This document shows, piece after piece, positions 11,190-21,490 of a stretch of 64,000 bases of DNA. Below the pieces are notes generated by a model. That model saw only the letters and a list, made by a program, of their open reading frames with translations, was not told the origin of the DNA and searched no databases. Origin of the DNA: Delphinapterus leucas (Eukaryota > Chordata > Mammalia > Artiodactyla > Monodontidae). The position numbers and the translations under genes are program-made. The DNA lies in assembly GCF_002288925.2 (NCBI RefSeq), contig NW_022098036.1:42797633-42861632 (forward strand). The letters run 5' to 3'. How positions within the stretch are numbered: position 1 is the stretch's first letter; every line of letters starts with the position of its first letter.

Positions 11190-12795
11190 ATTTTCCACAA
11201 TTTCCTACTACCACCTTTATCACATACCCACATCTTTATCTCTATGCTCTTCCTGCTTGCCTCGTATTATGGATGAAGTATCCATGCTTTTGTCTGAGTG
11301 CAACTCCTACCCTTGTCCACTAGGTCCCATTCCCTCTTCCTTACTGAAAGACATCACAACAGCAATTCCATACTTGCCTTCTGAGTCATCACTTTTTCTC
11401 CCTTTACCAGATCACTTTCCGTCAGCATTCAAACGTGCTGAAATTTATCTCTAATTAAAAAATATCTCCTAATCTTAAGTTCCCCTCAAGTTAATGCTTC
11501 AGTTTTATCCTATATAGCAAGACTCCTCAAAAGAAGTATCTACATGGGCTGTCTCCCATTATTCTTCCTTTATCTTCTGTTGAATCCATACCAATAAGTC
11601 TTCCTCTCCATCTGATATGCTCTGGTCATATTTACCAGTTAACCCCCATGTTGCTAAATCCAATGGTTAACTCTTAGACCCCATCTAATATCAACTCTCA
11701 GTATCATTTGATAGAGTTGATCATTCCTTTTTCTTTGAAAGACTTTTGTAACATGGCTTTAAAATGCCACTGTCTTCTTTGGAACTTCTTATCTCACCAA
11801 CATATTCTTCAGTCTCCCACCAAACTTTTCAGGGCTCTGGAGCCCAGTCCTCAGGGCTTTTTATGATCTATCTATACTCATCTGTAAGACAAACACTTCC
11901 AAAATTTATATTTCCACCCTGGACTTGTGCTTTAACTCCAGGTTTATATATCCGGCTGTTCATTAAATACCACCACTTGGATGTCCTAATAAGCTTCTCA
12001 GATTTTATGGGCCCAAAACTAAATTTCTGATCTTCTTCTCCAATCTACAGTCTTCCGCATCTTAGTAAATGGTAAATCCATCCCTTGGCTCAGGTAAAAA
12101 ATTTGGGAGTTATATTCGATTTCACTCTTTGCTACATACCTTATATCCATTCCCTCAGCAAATCTTGTTGGCCTTACCTTCAGAATATGTCCATGTTCCA
12201 ACAGGTTGCCACCACAACAGTGGGGAACTACTGAGGGTATATGGCATCATCAGTGCTCTCTTCAATGTCTGTAATAGTCTAATTACTTTTGTCACCAGTT
12301 CTACTCTGGCCCTCCCACTCCATGCTCTGTACAGCTGCTAAAGTGATTCTTTTAAAACTTAGGTCAGATCATGTTCCCTCCTCTGCTCAAAACCCACTAA
12401 TGACCTGCCCTTTCACTCAGAATAAAAGCCAATGTCCTTACAATCACCTCAGATTGCTTCATGGCTTTTTTCATACACCTTTCAGCTTTTTTCAAATGTC
12501 AGCTCCACAGTGAGGCTTTTGCTGACCACTCAATTTAAAATTGTAGAACATCCCCCAAGCCCTAGAACTTCCTATTTCCCTTCAATCTTTATTTATTTAT
12601 TTTTCTGAAGAATTTACCAACCACACCATTGCATACCATATATTTTATCTAATTAGTTTTTATTGTCTGACTTTCCCAATAAAAAATGAACTCACTGAGA
12701 ACAGGGCTTTTTCCTCATTCTGTTTTGTTCCATGTTGTAATCTTAGCATCTAGAACAGTACTTGGTACTTAATGTTTGTTGAGAGAATGAAAGAA
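11190..12795 (+). mobile_element. L2 LINE, ORF2 RT region to 3' end
   Basis: A long, collinear but heavily decayed L2. Recognisable steps are: pre-RT text (tccgtcagcattcaaacgtg), tgttgctaaatccaatggtt, atttgatagagttgatcatt (the A.FDTVDH RT motif), ctctggagcccagtcctcag (VPQGSVLGP), tccacttggatgtc, tcagcaaatcttgttggcc, ggtcagatcatgttccctcc, and the 3' end tagaacagtacttggtactt followed by gtttgttgagagaatga. At about 1.6 kb it is unusually long for L2. All frames are broken. Confidence 0.88.
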
Positions 12796-12850
12796 ATAGG
12801 GTTTTTATAGAATCTGAACAATATATTGAATTTTCAAAAATACCTTTACA

Positions 12851-13061
12851 GGGACTTCCCTGGTGGTACAGTGGATAGGACTCCACGCTCCCAATGCAGG
12901 GAGCCCGGGTCTGATCCCTGGTCAGGGAACTGGATCCCACATGCATGCCACAATTAAGAGTTTGCATGCCACAACTAAGGAGCCCATGTGCCACAACTAA
13001 GGAGCCTACCTGCCGCAACTAAGGCCCGGCACAACCAAATAAATAGATAACTATTTTTTTA
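12851..13061 (+). mobile_element. CHR-type SINE, older variant
   Basis: tRNA-derived SINE starting gggacttccctggtggtaca with B box gggtctgatccctgg. The tail is a series of gccacaactaaggagcc modules ending in caaccaaataaataga. Flanked by target duplications aaaaatacctttaca (12836-12850) and aaaaatacctttata (13062-13076), one base different. It lies just downstream of the L2 end. Confidence 0.95.
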
Positions 13062-13076
13062 AAAAATACCTTTATA

Positions 13077-13291
13077 ATTAAAATATTATAAGCTACATGA
13101 ATATCATACTTTTTATCATACTCCTAGGTATCCATTTATTGTTAACCAAATTAAAGTATCAGGGTCTACTTCAGTAGTGATGTTGATAAAGGCATATGAG
13201 TTTATGTGCATGTGCATGCGTGTGTGTTCTTCATTCACCACTCCTGCCCATAATGCATCGTTGCTTTGTTTCAAGGTTCCTAATGGCTCCA

Positions 13292-13342
<51 letters not shown>

Positions 13343-13849
13343 TCCAGACTTAGGCATACCTACCTGTCTAATACAGTTCACAACACTTCTCACTAAGGAC
13401 CTACCATTTCTGCAACTCTTTTGTCTCTGAGAGCACTGTGTTCTCTTTACACCCAAGCCATCACCTATGAATTTCCCTCCCCTTGAATAACCTGACGTTT
13501 CCCCTCTATCTTAGGAAATGCTCACAGCTCTCTTTAACAAATGTAGCCAATACTGACTTGCCTCTTCTCCCTATACTTACAGACATGATTGTTTATATCA
13601 TTCGTGTAACATTTATCCTAACCTGCCTTATAATTGAAATATGTGTGTCATATGGCTCCATTGTCCTTCCAGAACAGCAACCTGTGAAAAGCTAATCTGA
13701 CTGAATTTAACTACCTGTCTTCTTTGAGTTTATACCCCTATTGCTGAGCACTAATGGGGATAAACTCAGCAGATTGATACTACTCTAAATTCATGATATC
13801 CAAATTCAGCTGGGCTGCCACTGATTTCCTAATTAGTCCTCACCCCTAT
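13077..13849. other. Unassigned stretch containing an (AC)n microsatellite
   Basis: Apart from the (AC)n tract at 13297-13340, nothing is recognised. The minus-strand frame 13116-13340 with its poly-CV start is simply the translated microsatellite. Confidence 0.5.
13297..13340. repeat. (AC)22 microsatellite
   Basis: Forty-four uninterrupted bases of AC dinucleotide. A perfect array of this length is likely to be polymorphic in length. Confidence 0.98.
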
Positions 13850-14440
13850 TTCTTTGCAACAGCTATTTCCAACCTTCTCCATTCTCCTTAAACCTCTGTT
13901 CCTGCCAGTTTGCTTCTCACCCCTCAGCATATGTCCTAGCCTCCTACTTCAAGGAGAAAATAGAAGCCTACTAACAAGTTTCTCAAATTTATGCAACCAA
14001 AGCAGCTTATTTGCACCCACACTTACCCTCTCCTCGACTCTGTCCTTTCAGTGTATGAATTAACTGTCTAATGCTAATTTCTCCACCTGTGCTCTTGATC
14101 TCCTTCTTTCTCACCTTTTCAGCATTCTCACTCTACGAGTCAGGGAGGATTCTTTCTCCGTATCTTCAACTCTACCATCATTTTTGGCTTCCTTTTCCAT
14201 CAGTACCAAACATGCTCGCCTAAGTTTAAAAAACCTCTTCTCGATATCACATTATTCTCTAGCCACCACCTACTTTATCATCCTTCTTTCATAGATACAG
14301 ACTTTGAAAGTATTGACCATTTATTTGGTTATTCTTTTCTTCCCATTCATTCCTCCATCTACTGTATTCTAGTTTTTGTCCCTACCAATACACTGAGTCT
14401 GTAACTCTAAATCTAGGATGAAGTCTTAATTTGTAGCATC
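13850..14440 (+). mobile_element. L2 LINE, pre-RT ORF2 segment (first part of a split copy)
   Basis: Decayed L2 text matching the segment at the start of the 11.2-kb copy: ctttcagtgtatgaattaac, ccacctgtgctcttgatctc, ccatcagtaccaaacatgc and ctagccaccacctactttat. It appears to be the 5'-most surviving part of an L2 continued at 15182, 15796, 18210 and 19192. Confidence 0.65.
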
Positions 14441-15181
14441 ATTAATAAAATGCAGAAGGCTGCCATTTGATTCCCACCTCTAGTCACACCTTCCTCAGTG
14501 TTCCCATGCCCAACCTTTCCCCCTCCCCCGACACCATGCACCACATCTTAAGTCTTAGAACATATAGGGATCTCTTTCCTTCTCTAACCTTTGAGATTTC
14601 ATGTCTTGTGACTTAGATTGTTTAGCATTTGTATATTCTCCAAGTCACACTTGAGACCTTACTTTATTCAGAAAATGTTTCTGACCTTCGTCTTCCCCAA
14701 GTCTGAGGCTGAGGTGGTCTGTGTATGTTGTCACATAGCAAGTTGTACTTCCCTTCACATTGTAATTGCTCATTTAATTGCCTTTATCCATCACTAGATT
14801 GCAAATTTCATTATGGCATGAGCCACATCTCCTTGTTTGTCAATATATCCTTGGTTGCCTACTATAGAGCTTTAGTATACATACTATGGCATCAGTCATT
14901 GTGATATTTGAGATATACATACTAATTTCAACAATAAACCTGCCACGTTTTCCCATTTGCAAACACATTAGGGTTTGTAAGGCAACGGATACAAACACAG
15001 GGTTACGTTGTCACTGTAAATCATCACATTGCTTATCATTTTTGGAATTCTAGAGAATCATTTCCATACCTATCTTTAACTGCAAATATATTTTTCCAAT
15101 GATACAGCCAAATTTCAATATAATATGCATGTAATATTAATATATGTTAGTACAATATAGATACTGGCTTTAATATTAATA
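14441..15181. other. L2-like tail plus unassigned AT-rich DNA
   Basis: At 14640-14880 there is an L2-like 3' end (gaccttactttattcag, gtaattgctcatttaattgc, ttgcctactatagagctt), perhaps a second L2 lying inside the split one. From 14880 to 15181 nothing is recognised; TAATATTAATAT-rich sequence occurs at 15119-15183. Confidence 0.45.
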
Positions 15182-15273
15182 TTAGAGTTCCCAGGACTTA
15201 GTTCTTGATCCTTATCCCTTTCTTGTCCATCATTCTTTTGATAATTTTAATGAATCAGGTTGTTTAAATATTC
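15182..15273 (+). mobile_element. L2 LINE, RT segment (second part of split copy)
   Basis: agagttcccaggacttagtt corresponds to the L2 VPQGSVLGP coding motif. It continues through tccatcattcttttgataat to gttgtttaaata, where an LTR-like element interrupts it. The next L2 text (YADDSQ motif) resumes at 15796. Confidence 0.65.
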
Positions 15274-15795
15274 TGTCAGTTACCTACTGCTCTGTAACCA
15301 ATCACTCCCAAAGTTGGTGCTGTAAAAAACAACAATTTATTATCTTTCATGGTTCTGTGGGTTGACTGGATGGTTATTCTCCTGGTGACACTTGGCTCAC
15401 TCATGTAGCTGTGTTCAGCTGGAAAGTAGGCTGAAAGGTCCATGATTACCTTGTATGTAGGTTTGGCAGTTGGTTCTGGCTGTCAGCTGGGGTGCCTTGG
15501 TTCTCCTCCTTATTGCCTCATATCGTCCCACAGGTCAGATGGGCTTCCTTACATGGCAGTTTCAGGGCAATGTTCTAAGGGAATGAAAGGGAAAGCTCAA
15601 AGACCCATATAGACTTAACCTCTGAAGTCATATTATCCCTTCTGCCACAATCTGTTGGTCAAAGCAAGTCACAAAATCTATGCACAAATAAAAGATGGGA
15701 AAATAGATTTCACTCCTTGATGGAAGGAGAACAAAGTCATATTACAAAGGTACAGGCAAACTGGGACAGGATGAATCTGTGTCTATTCACAGGGA
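15274..15795 (-). mobile_element. MaLR/ERV-L-type LTR, antisense
   Basis: Reads gtcagttacctactgctctg, acaacaatttattatctttc, tctgtgggttgactggatgg, ttggttctggctgtcagctg and ggtcaaagcaagtcacaaaa, the antisense text of a common MLT1-like mammalian LTR. Subfamily not assigned. It splits the L2 reverse-transcriptase sequence, so it is younger than that L2. No internal retroviral genes remain. Confidence 0.68.
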
Positions 15796-16040
15796 AACAT
15801 AATTTATATGCTAATGACTCTCAAAATTTTATCTTCTGCCCACACATCTTTATCAGGATTAGACATATATCTGACTGTCAACCTAACATCTACGTGGATG
15901 TCTAAAATGAACATGTCCAAAATTGAGCCCCTCATCTTTTCTACTCTGGAAAACTGCTTTACCCACCTTCACCATCCCAATTAATGGCAAATCCATCCCT
16001 CTAGCTGCTCTGGCAAAATCCTTCATGTTGCCTTTGTCTA
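15796..16040 (+). mobile_element. L2 LINE, RT YADD segment (third part of split copy)
   Basis: tttatatgctaatgactctc is the L2 YADDS motif, where the second D of the catalytic YADD is retained. It is followed by tctacgtggatgtctaaaat, catgtccaaaattgagcccc and ttaatggcaaatccatccct. It breaks off after gcaaaatccttcatgttgcc. The next expected L2 text appears 2.2 kb later at 18210. Confidence 0.82.
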
Positions 16041-18209
16041 GAGTGGCTTTTAAAATCTATCATCCAAACCGGGATACATTTGGGAGAGAAAACAAAATTG
16101 AAAAATAATTGAAATTATGTAATTTTTGAAGTAGGTCTTTTTCAACAATTTGATCTTATTATGGATCTAGAAAACATTCAAAACTACTTTCGAAAATAAT
16201 ATTTTTCTAAAATAAAATTTACATACATTCTTATATTTTAAAAAATACAAAATAGTAATTTTTGAATTGCTGATACATTCAATGGATTCTTCTCTGTACA
16301 CTATAATATTTTTAAATGAGAAAAATACTATTAGTGCTGAGGTATCTAGGAAGCTCAGAGAAAATTCTGCTAAAAGGAGGACACCTCAATTCTAATTTTT
16401 TTAATTAAAGTACATACATAGTTCATTTCAAATATGCCACAAGTTCTTCCTTTTTGCCTCCATCAAGAGAACCTTTCTTTAATAAGTATTTTTACTTTAA
16501 AAATTTTGTCAAATAATTTTCTCTACATATCATTCCTGTGACTGTTTCATCAAATTTAGATGCTGCAAAACCATTGGACTTTGCAACTTTATTCTATTGG
16601 TCAGAATATATGTATATCCAATTAAAAATAGGAGATCTATGAAAAGGACTTTTCCACACTTGGGATATTGCAAAGTGCAGTTGTTAAATTTCAGAATGAA
16701 ATCATTTGACCTGTTATCACTTATATTTTTCTGTTATCTCTGTTTTTATAGAAATAAATTTGGAAGTCTTTCTGTTTTCAGGCTTTAGTTTTAATAATTA
16801 GCTATAATTTATTACAGTCTTTAGTAGCTTGAGTTTTGTTTTGTTTTAGGTTTTCTCATTGCTGAATACTTCAAGTAAAGATTTCCAACTGATTTGAATG
16901 AAAATCAATCAACATTTAGAAAACTCACTCTGAAAAATTTCATTGCCATGTAGAGCACAATAGTAACTCAACACTGTCTTGCTAAAGTTTATTTGTTGTT
17001 TTTTTTTTAATGAAACATCAGCTTTGTAGCTTTATTTTCCTATGTGTGTGTATATATGTTGTGTGGTTGTGTGTGTACGTATATACTATTTGTAAATTTT
17101 GACAACTTCCATTTTCATTTGTAATATATCACCACAAATTTGGACTTAATTCTGAGTTATTTATGTTCCACAATCAATTCCAATATATTTCTACTATACA
17201 AAGATCTTAATTAGTAAGAACATTGTTCTTTTTATTATAATTATGATACTGTATTCCCCAAAATTTGCATTCAAATTTTCACTACAAAACAAGCAATTTT
17301 ACCTTTATTGTTGCACCTAACCAAGTGTCATTTGAAATAATATTTGAAATTTCACCGACAAAGGAGTGAAATTTTAAAAGCTTTAATTTGAACTAGATGA
17401 ATAAAGTAATCAAACCATTAGAAAATTAACTGATTTTCTATTTGAAGAATCTGATGGAACTCATATAGCACCAGAATCACTTAATTATTCACAAAGCTCT
17501 TCAACTATTATGACAAGAAAACTTGAAATGGAAGATGAGCAAAAGTAATTTAAAATAATGAGCATTGATCTAGATGAAAAGTCCTTCTTCATTTAGTAAT
17601 CTATTAACCTACATTTGGCAGGTGCAACTATAAAATAATTTGGGGGGACCGTCTTCTTAAAAAAAACCTCACTGATGCTTCATCATTAGGTTTTTGTGTT
17701 TTGCTTTTCATGTGACCTATGGTATCATTAATACCACAATGGAAGATGGTAAATATCAAGGAGAGTTCGTAAAGTTTGCATATTTATCAACAACTTTCTT
17801 GAGAAATGAAAACTCAGTACTTTTTGTTATTATTAAACATGAATTTACTGTTTTTTATAGTTTAGCAAAACTTTGTTGCAAACTATTATGAAATTTTTAT
17901 AAGATAATAAACTGTTTTAGATTTATGCCATACACTACATGACATATAATAATATGTGATAAAACCACAGTAGCAAGAATGCTCAGAATCTTTCCTAGAT
18001 AGGACTAGTCCATTTCTGATTTCCCTTTATATTTCACAAGCCATTGTGACCATCAACACCGATGACTGATGATCTGGTGGGATTGTGTATCTCACAGGCC
18101 CAGCAGGCACAACTGGCGAGTACACTGAGTGGTCAGCAGGAATGACAGTGCTGAATGGTCTATCCACTAGAAAGCCTGAGAGTTTGTAAAGGAGCACACT
18201 TCATTTTGT
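16041..18209. mobile_element. Unidentified ~2.2-kb insert inside L2
   Basis: The L2 sequence is interrupted here: text before 16040 and after 18210 is adjacent in the family. The block is AT-rich with no LTR or long ORF; the longest frames are 16597-16788 and 17694-17891, both about 65 codons. The left end (tctatcatccaaaccgggat) recalls termini of some hAT elements, but no matching right terminus or clear target duplication was found. It may be an old DNA transposon or several insertions. Confidence 0.45.
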
Positions 18210-18904
18210 CAAAGGAGTCTTCTCTTCTCTTCACCCAACACCCAGTCCATTACTACATCCTGTTTTTTCTACCTCAAAATTTATTGAGAATCAAAATTTA
18301 TTGAGAACCTTAACATATCTACAGCTTCGTTGGCTACCTCTCTGCTTCAAGTAACCATCACATCTAACCTGGATTCCTGAAATAGCCTCTTAACTGGTCT
18401 CCATACTCTACCTTTGTCCCTCAGCAGTGTATGTTCAGTACAGCAGCCAACTGATATTTTTAAAATTTAAGTTAGCACCCTTCCTTCCTCTATTAGAAAC
18501 CCTGCAATCGCTCCCTAGTTAGCTCAGAGTAATAGCCAAAATCCTTATTCAATCTCCTAAACCCCACTCCATCTGGCCCCATTACCCCTCTGAACTCATC
18601 TCCTGATACTCCCTGCCTTTTTTACTTGCTCCAGCCATGGAGGTCCCCAAATATTCTCAGCATCTTCTCACCTGAGGGTCTTTCCTCTAGCTGGTGCTCC
18701 TCCAGATATCCTCTTGGCAAAATTCAGTCACTTTATTCCAGAATGCAAATTCAAATCTCATCTCCTCGGCAGAGTTTACCTGACTATCCTATTTAACACT
18801 ACTATCCGAACACACCCCTATCTTACTGTTGACCCTCTGCACTCTGTTCTACATTTTCCCTTTTTCCCACAGTACTTATCAGGGTCTGTATACTATATTA
18901 ATTA
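18210..18904 (+). mobile_element. L2 LINE, late ORF2 and 3' region (fourth part of split copy)
   Basis: Collinear with 12110-12600 of the first L2: caacacccagtccattac, ggattcctgaaatagcctct, aactggtctccatactctac, tccagccatggaggtcccca and ctgactatcctatttaac. The early part contains a perfect tandem pair of tcaaaatttattgagaa at 18274-18290 and 18291-18307. It stops near cagggtctgtatactatatt. Confidence 0.85.
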
Positions 18905-19191
18905 CAGTACTGGTCAACTTAGCCTATCATACTTCTACCATACTATGGTAACAAAAGACCACAATGACTTACAATTCCAACTTTTATTTGCATGGATTGA
19001 TAGAGGCCGTGCTTCAGTGTCTTCTTCATTCTGAATATTCCATGCTCAATTGCCTTTCTCCTGGTAGAGAGAAAAGAGAGACAGCAGAAGCTTCTGGCAT
19101 TTCATTAGCTAAAACAAGTAATATGGCCAAACCTGAGGTCAACAATGTAGGAAGTAAAATCCTCCACAGAAAGGGGCTTAATACTAGTTAA
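18905..19191 (-). mobile_element. LTR-like (MaLR-type) insert, antisense, tentative
   Basis: Contains ggtaacaaaagaccacaatg, cattagctaaaacaagtaat and atggccaaacctgaggtcaa, which recall antisense MaLR-type LTR text. It lies between L2 segments 18210-18904 and 19192-19640, so it is probably an insertion. Exact ends are uncertain. Confidence 0.45.
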
Positions 19192-19640
19192 TGTTTATGA
19201 TTTATTGCATGTTCCTCCCCCTAGTAACTCAAGGGCAGGGCTCCTTTTTATTTATTTTTTTTTGATCTAAACTTTTTTTTTTTATTATTGGAGTATAATT
19301 GCTTTACAATGGTGTGTTAGTTTCTGCTTTATAACAAAGTGAATCAGTTATACATATACATATGTCCCCATATCTCTTTCCTCTTGCGTCTCCCTCCTTC
19401 CCACCCTCCCTATCCCACCCCTCCAGGTGGTCACAAAGCACCGAGCTGATCTCCCTGTGCTATGCGGCTGCTTCCCACTAGCTATCTACCTTACGTTTGG
19501 TAGTGTATATATGTCCATAAGGGCAGGGCTCTTTGTCTGTCGTGTTTGTTTGTTTTTTCCCTGATGAATATTAATTACCTAGTACAGAGTTTGGCACATA
19601 GTAACTAGTTAGTAAAATTTTATTGAATGAATGAATGAGA
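19192..19640 (+). mobile_element. L2 LINE 3' end, interrupted by an L1
   Basis: L2 3' terminal text (ctagtaactcaagggcaggg) continues after the L1 insert at 19519 with gggcagggctctttgtctgt, gtttggcacatagtaactag and the tail tgaatgaatgaatga. This closes the split L2 that begins at about 13.85 kb. Confidence 0.85.
19244..19518 (-). mobile_element. 5'-truncated L1 3' end, antisense
   Basis: Cetartiodactyl-type L1 3' UTR in reverse: T-rich tail at 19244-19282, then ggagtataattgctttacaa, gtgaatcagttatacatata, accgagctgatctccctgtg and ggtagtgtatatatgtcc. Perfect 13-base target duplications, aagggcagggctc, lie at 19231-19243 and 19519-19531. It is a young, target-primed, 5'-truncated insertion into the L2 tail. 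Confidence 0.96.
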
Positions 19641-19869
19641 GAAAATACAGTTTTTTTATATGGTTTTGCATTTCATAATCATCCAAAATCTTTTAGAGTT
19701 GCCATGGCTAAGGTGAATGCTATGTCTGTTATTAAAAAAACAAGATTATAGGCTTATCTGGTAATTTATTGTTGATATTTAACTTCTAGTGAGGATATAA
19801 GAGTATGGTGGAGGATAATGAATGACTTTCCAGTGGTCAGGAGATGAGGGTTCATAGCTGGTTCTGTAG

Positions 19870-20422
19870 CTTTGTCACTGGCTATTTGCCCTTGAGAATG
19901 TTTCCTTTGTTACCAGAATCCATATAGCAATGGGCCTCACCCAAAGGAATGTGTCATGATTGGTCTAGGCCAATAATGGCACTACTTTTCTTCTCTTAGC
20001 CCTTACAGAGTTTGTTCTGGGATGATTTCCTAAAGAGGCAGTTTGCTGAGGGCATCTGGGAATTAATTTCCTCCCTAATCAAAGAGAGTGTTATAGTGAG
20101 AATGTCTTTTTTAGCCCTTCTCTCCTTATCTTCCATCTTGGATGCTACTGGGTGAAGATGACATGCCTGGAGTTATGGTAGCCATTATGTGACCATGAGG
20201 TGACAAACATGAGGATAAGAAAAAACACATGGAGAATGAAAAATTAGAGCAGTCGAAAAAGCCAGTGTCCTCTATCACATTGTTGAACTGCCAAAACAAC
20301 CCTGAAATTACCAGCCTACAAAATTCTTAGTCAGTAAACAATGCATGCACTTAAGCAGTGGTTCAAAACACTGTAATTTGGGTATCTTGTTCTGGCAGCT
20401 AAATGCATCCTAACTGAGACAG
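19870..20422 (+). mobile_element. MaLR-type LTR, sense
   Basis: Features of a decayed mammalian LTR: gtgtcatgattggtctaggc near the start, tgcctggagttatggtagcc, gaccatgaggtgacaaacat, and a 3' end resembling gcagctaaatgcatcctaactgagacag. The same family appears in reverse at 21090-21490 and 34725-35150. The left boundary is approximate. Confidence 0.6.
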
Positions 20423-21089
20423 ATCAGGCAGATTTGTTAATATATAAACAAATATTATAATATCTTATAATATCTCATAAAACAATAATATGTTTCAAAA
20501 ACATCTGAAATAAGTAAAGAATACAAATTAAAAGAATAATTTTGGCATATTGCCAGTATATGTGGTATGGTCAAAATGCTAGAATGGGGGAAAAACTTTA
20601 GAAAATAATTAACTTGATTTTCACTTACATTGACTCAAAGAAGTAGTTTGAATATTTTTTTTATCTGTCAACCAGCTGTTTTAAAATCACATAGATTCAG
20701 TCATAAATTGAAACATTCTACCCATGGTTTATCACCACTTTAATGTGAAAATACAAAAATATGTAGTAATTATTTTACTATTTACCTAGCATACAAGCTT
20801 GACTTTGAAAGGGTCTAGTACTAATTTGGAGCTAAATATGGTTTTATAATTTTAGAGGCAATGGGACATACCTTTGGAAGCATCTGGCAATCAATATGAG
20901 ACTTTGGGTATTAATGCATCACCTCTGAAAAATGGAGGTTTTGCTCCATATTTAGGAAGACACTGTGGGTTTCAGAAGGAAACGTAAGCTATATTTGCCC
21001 CTATGGAAAGAGGTCAGTGACATGAGCAAGGGAATGAAAAATGGCATTCCTATTGAATTGAAAGGTATATTAATTATTAATCCATTTAA
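20423..21089. other. Unassigned AT-rich stretch
   Basis: Nothing recognised. Confidence 0.4.
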
Positions 21090-21490
21090 CAGTAAATAAT
21101 AGATAATTCTATTACCATGGCTTAAACAGGTTTTTTTTTTTTTTTCTCATGAAGCAGGAAGTTAAAGGTGGGAAATTCAGGACTGCCATGACGGTTCAGT
21201 GACGCCATTAGGAGCTAAAGCTGTTCCCATCGTCAGCTCCTCTGTCCTTATTATGCATTTATTAACCCTTATATTACCTATCTCAGGGTTGAAGAATGGA
21301 ATTTTCACTTTATATTGGCATTCCTGGCCAGCAGAAGGGGGAGAGCTAAGCCTCATGAGGTTTTGCCTTTTGATTTGAGGAGGAAAGTCTGATGATATCT
21401 CATTGGCCAGAACTGTGTCACAAGCCTGCCTCTGGCAGCAAGGTAGAGTGGGAAGCTATTTTAACTTTCTAGCCTTTATAGTAGAATAAT
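21090..21490 (-). mobile_element. MaLR-type LTR, antisense
   Basis: Reverse-strand text of the family at 19.9 kb: ccatggcttaaacagg, tctcatgaagcaggaag, ttcaggactgccatgacggttcagtgac in pieces, and tctcattggccagaactgtg. Ends are diffuse. Confidence 0.6.

Noticed and set aside
13116..13396. Poly-CV and poly-HT peptides
   Set aside because: Translations of the (AC)n microsatellite.
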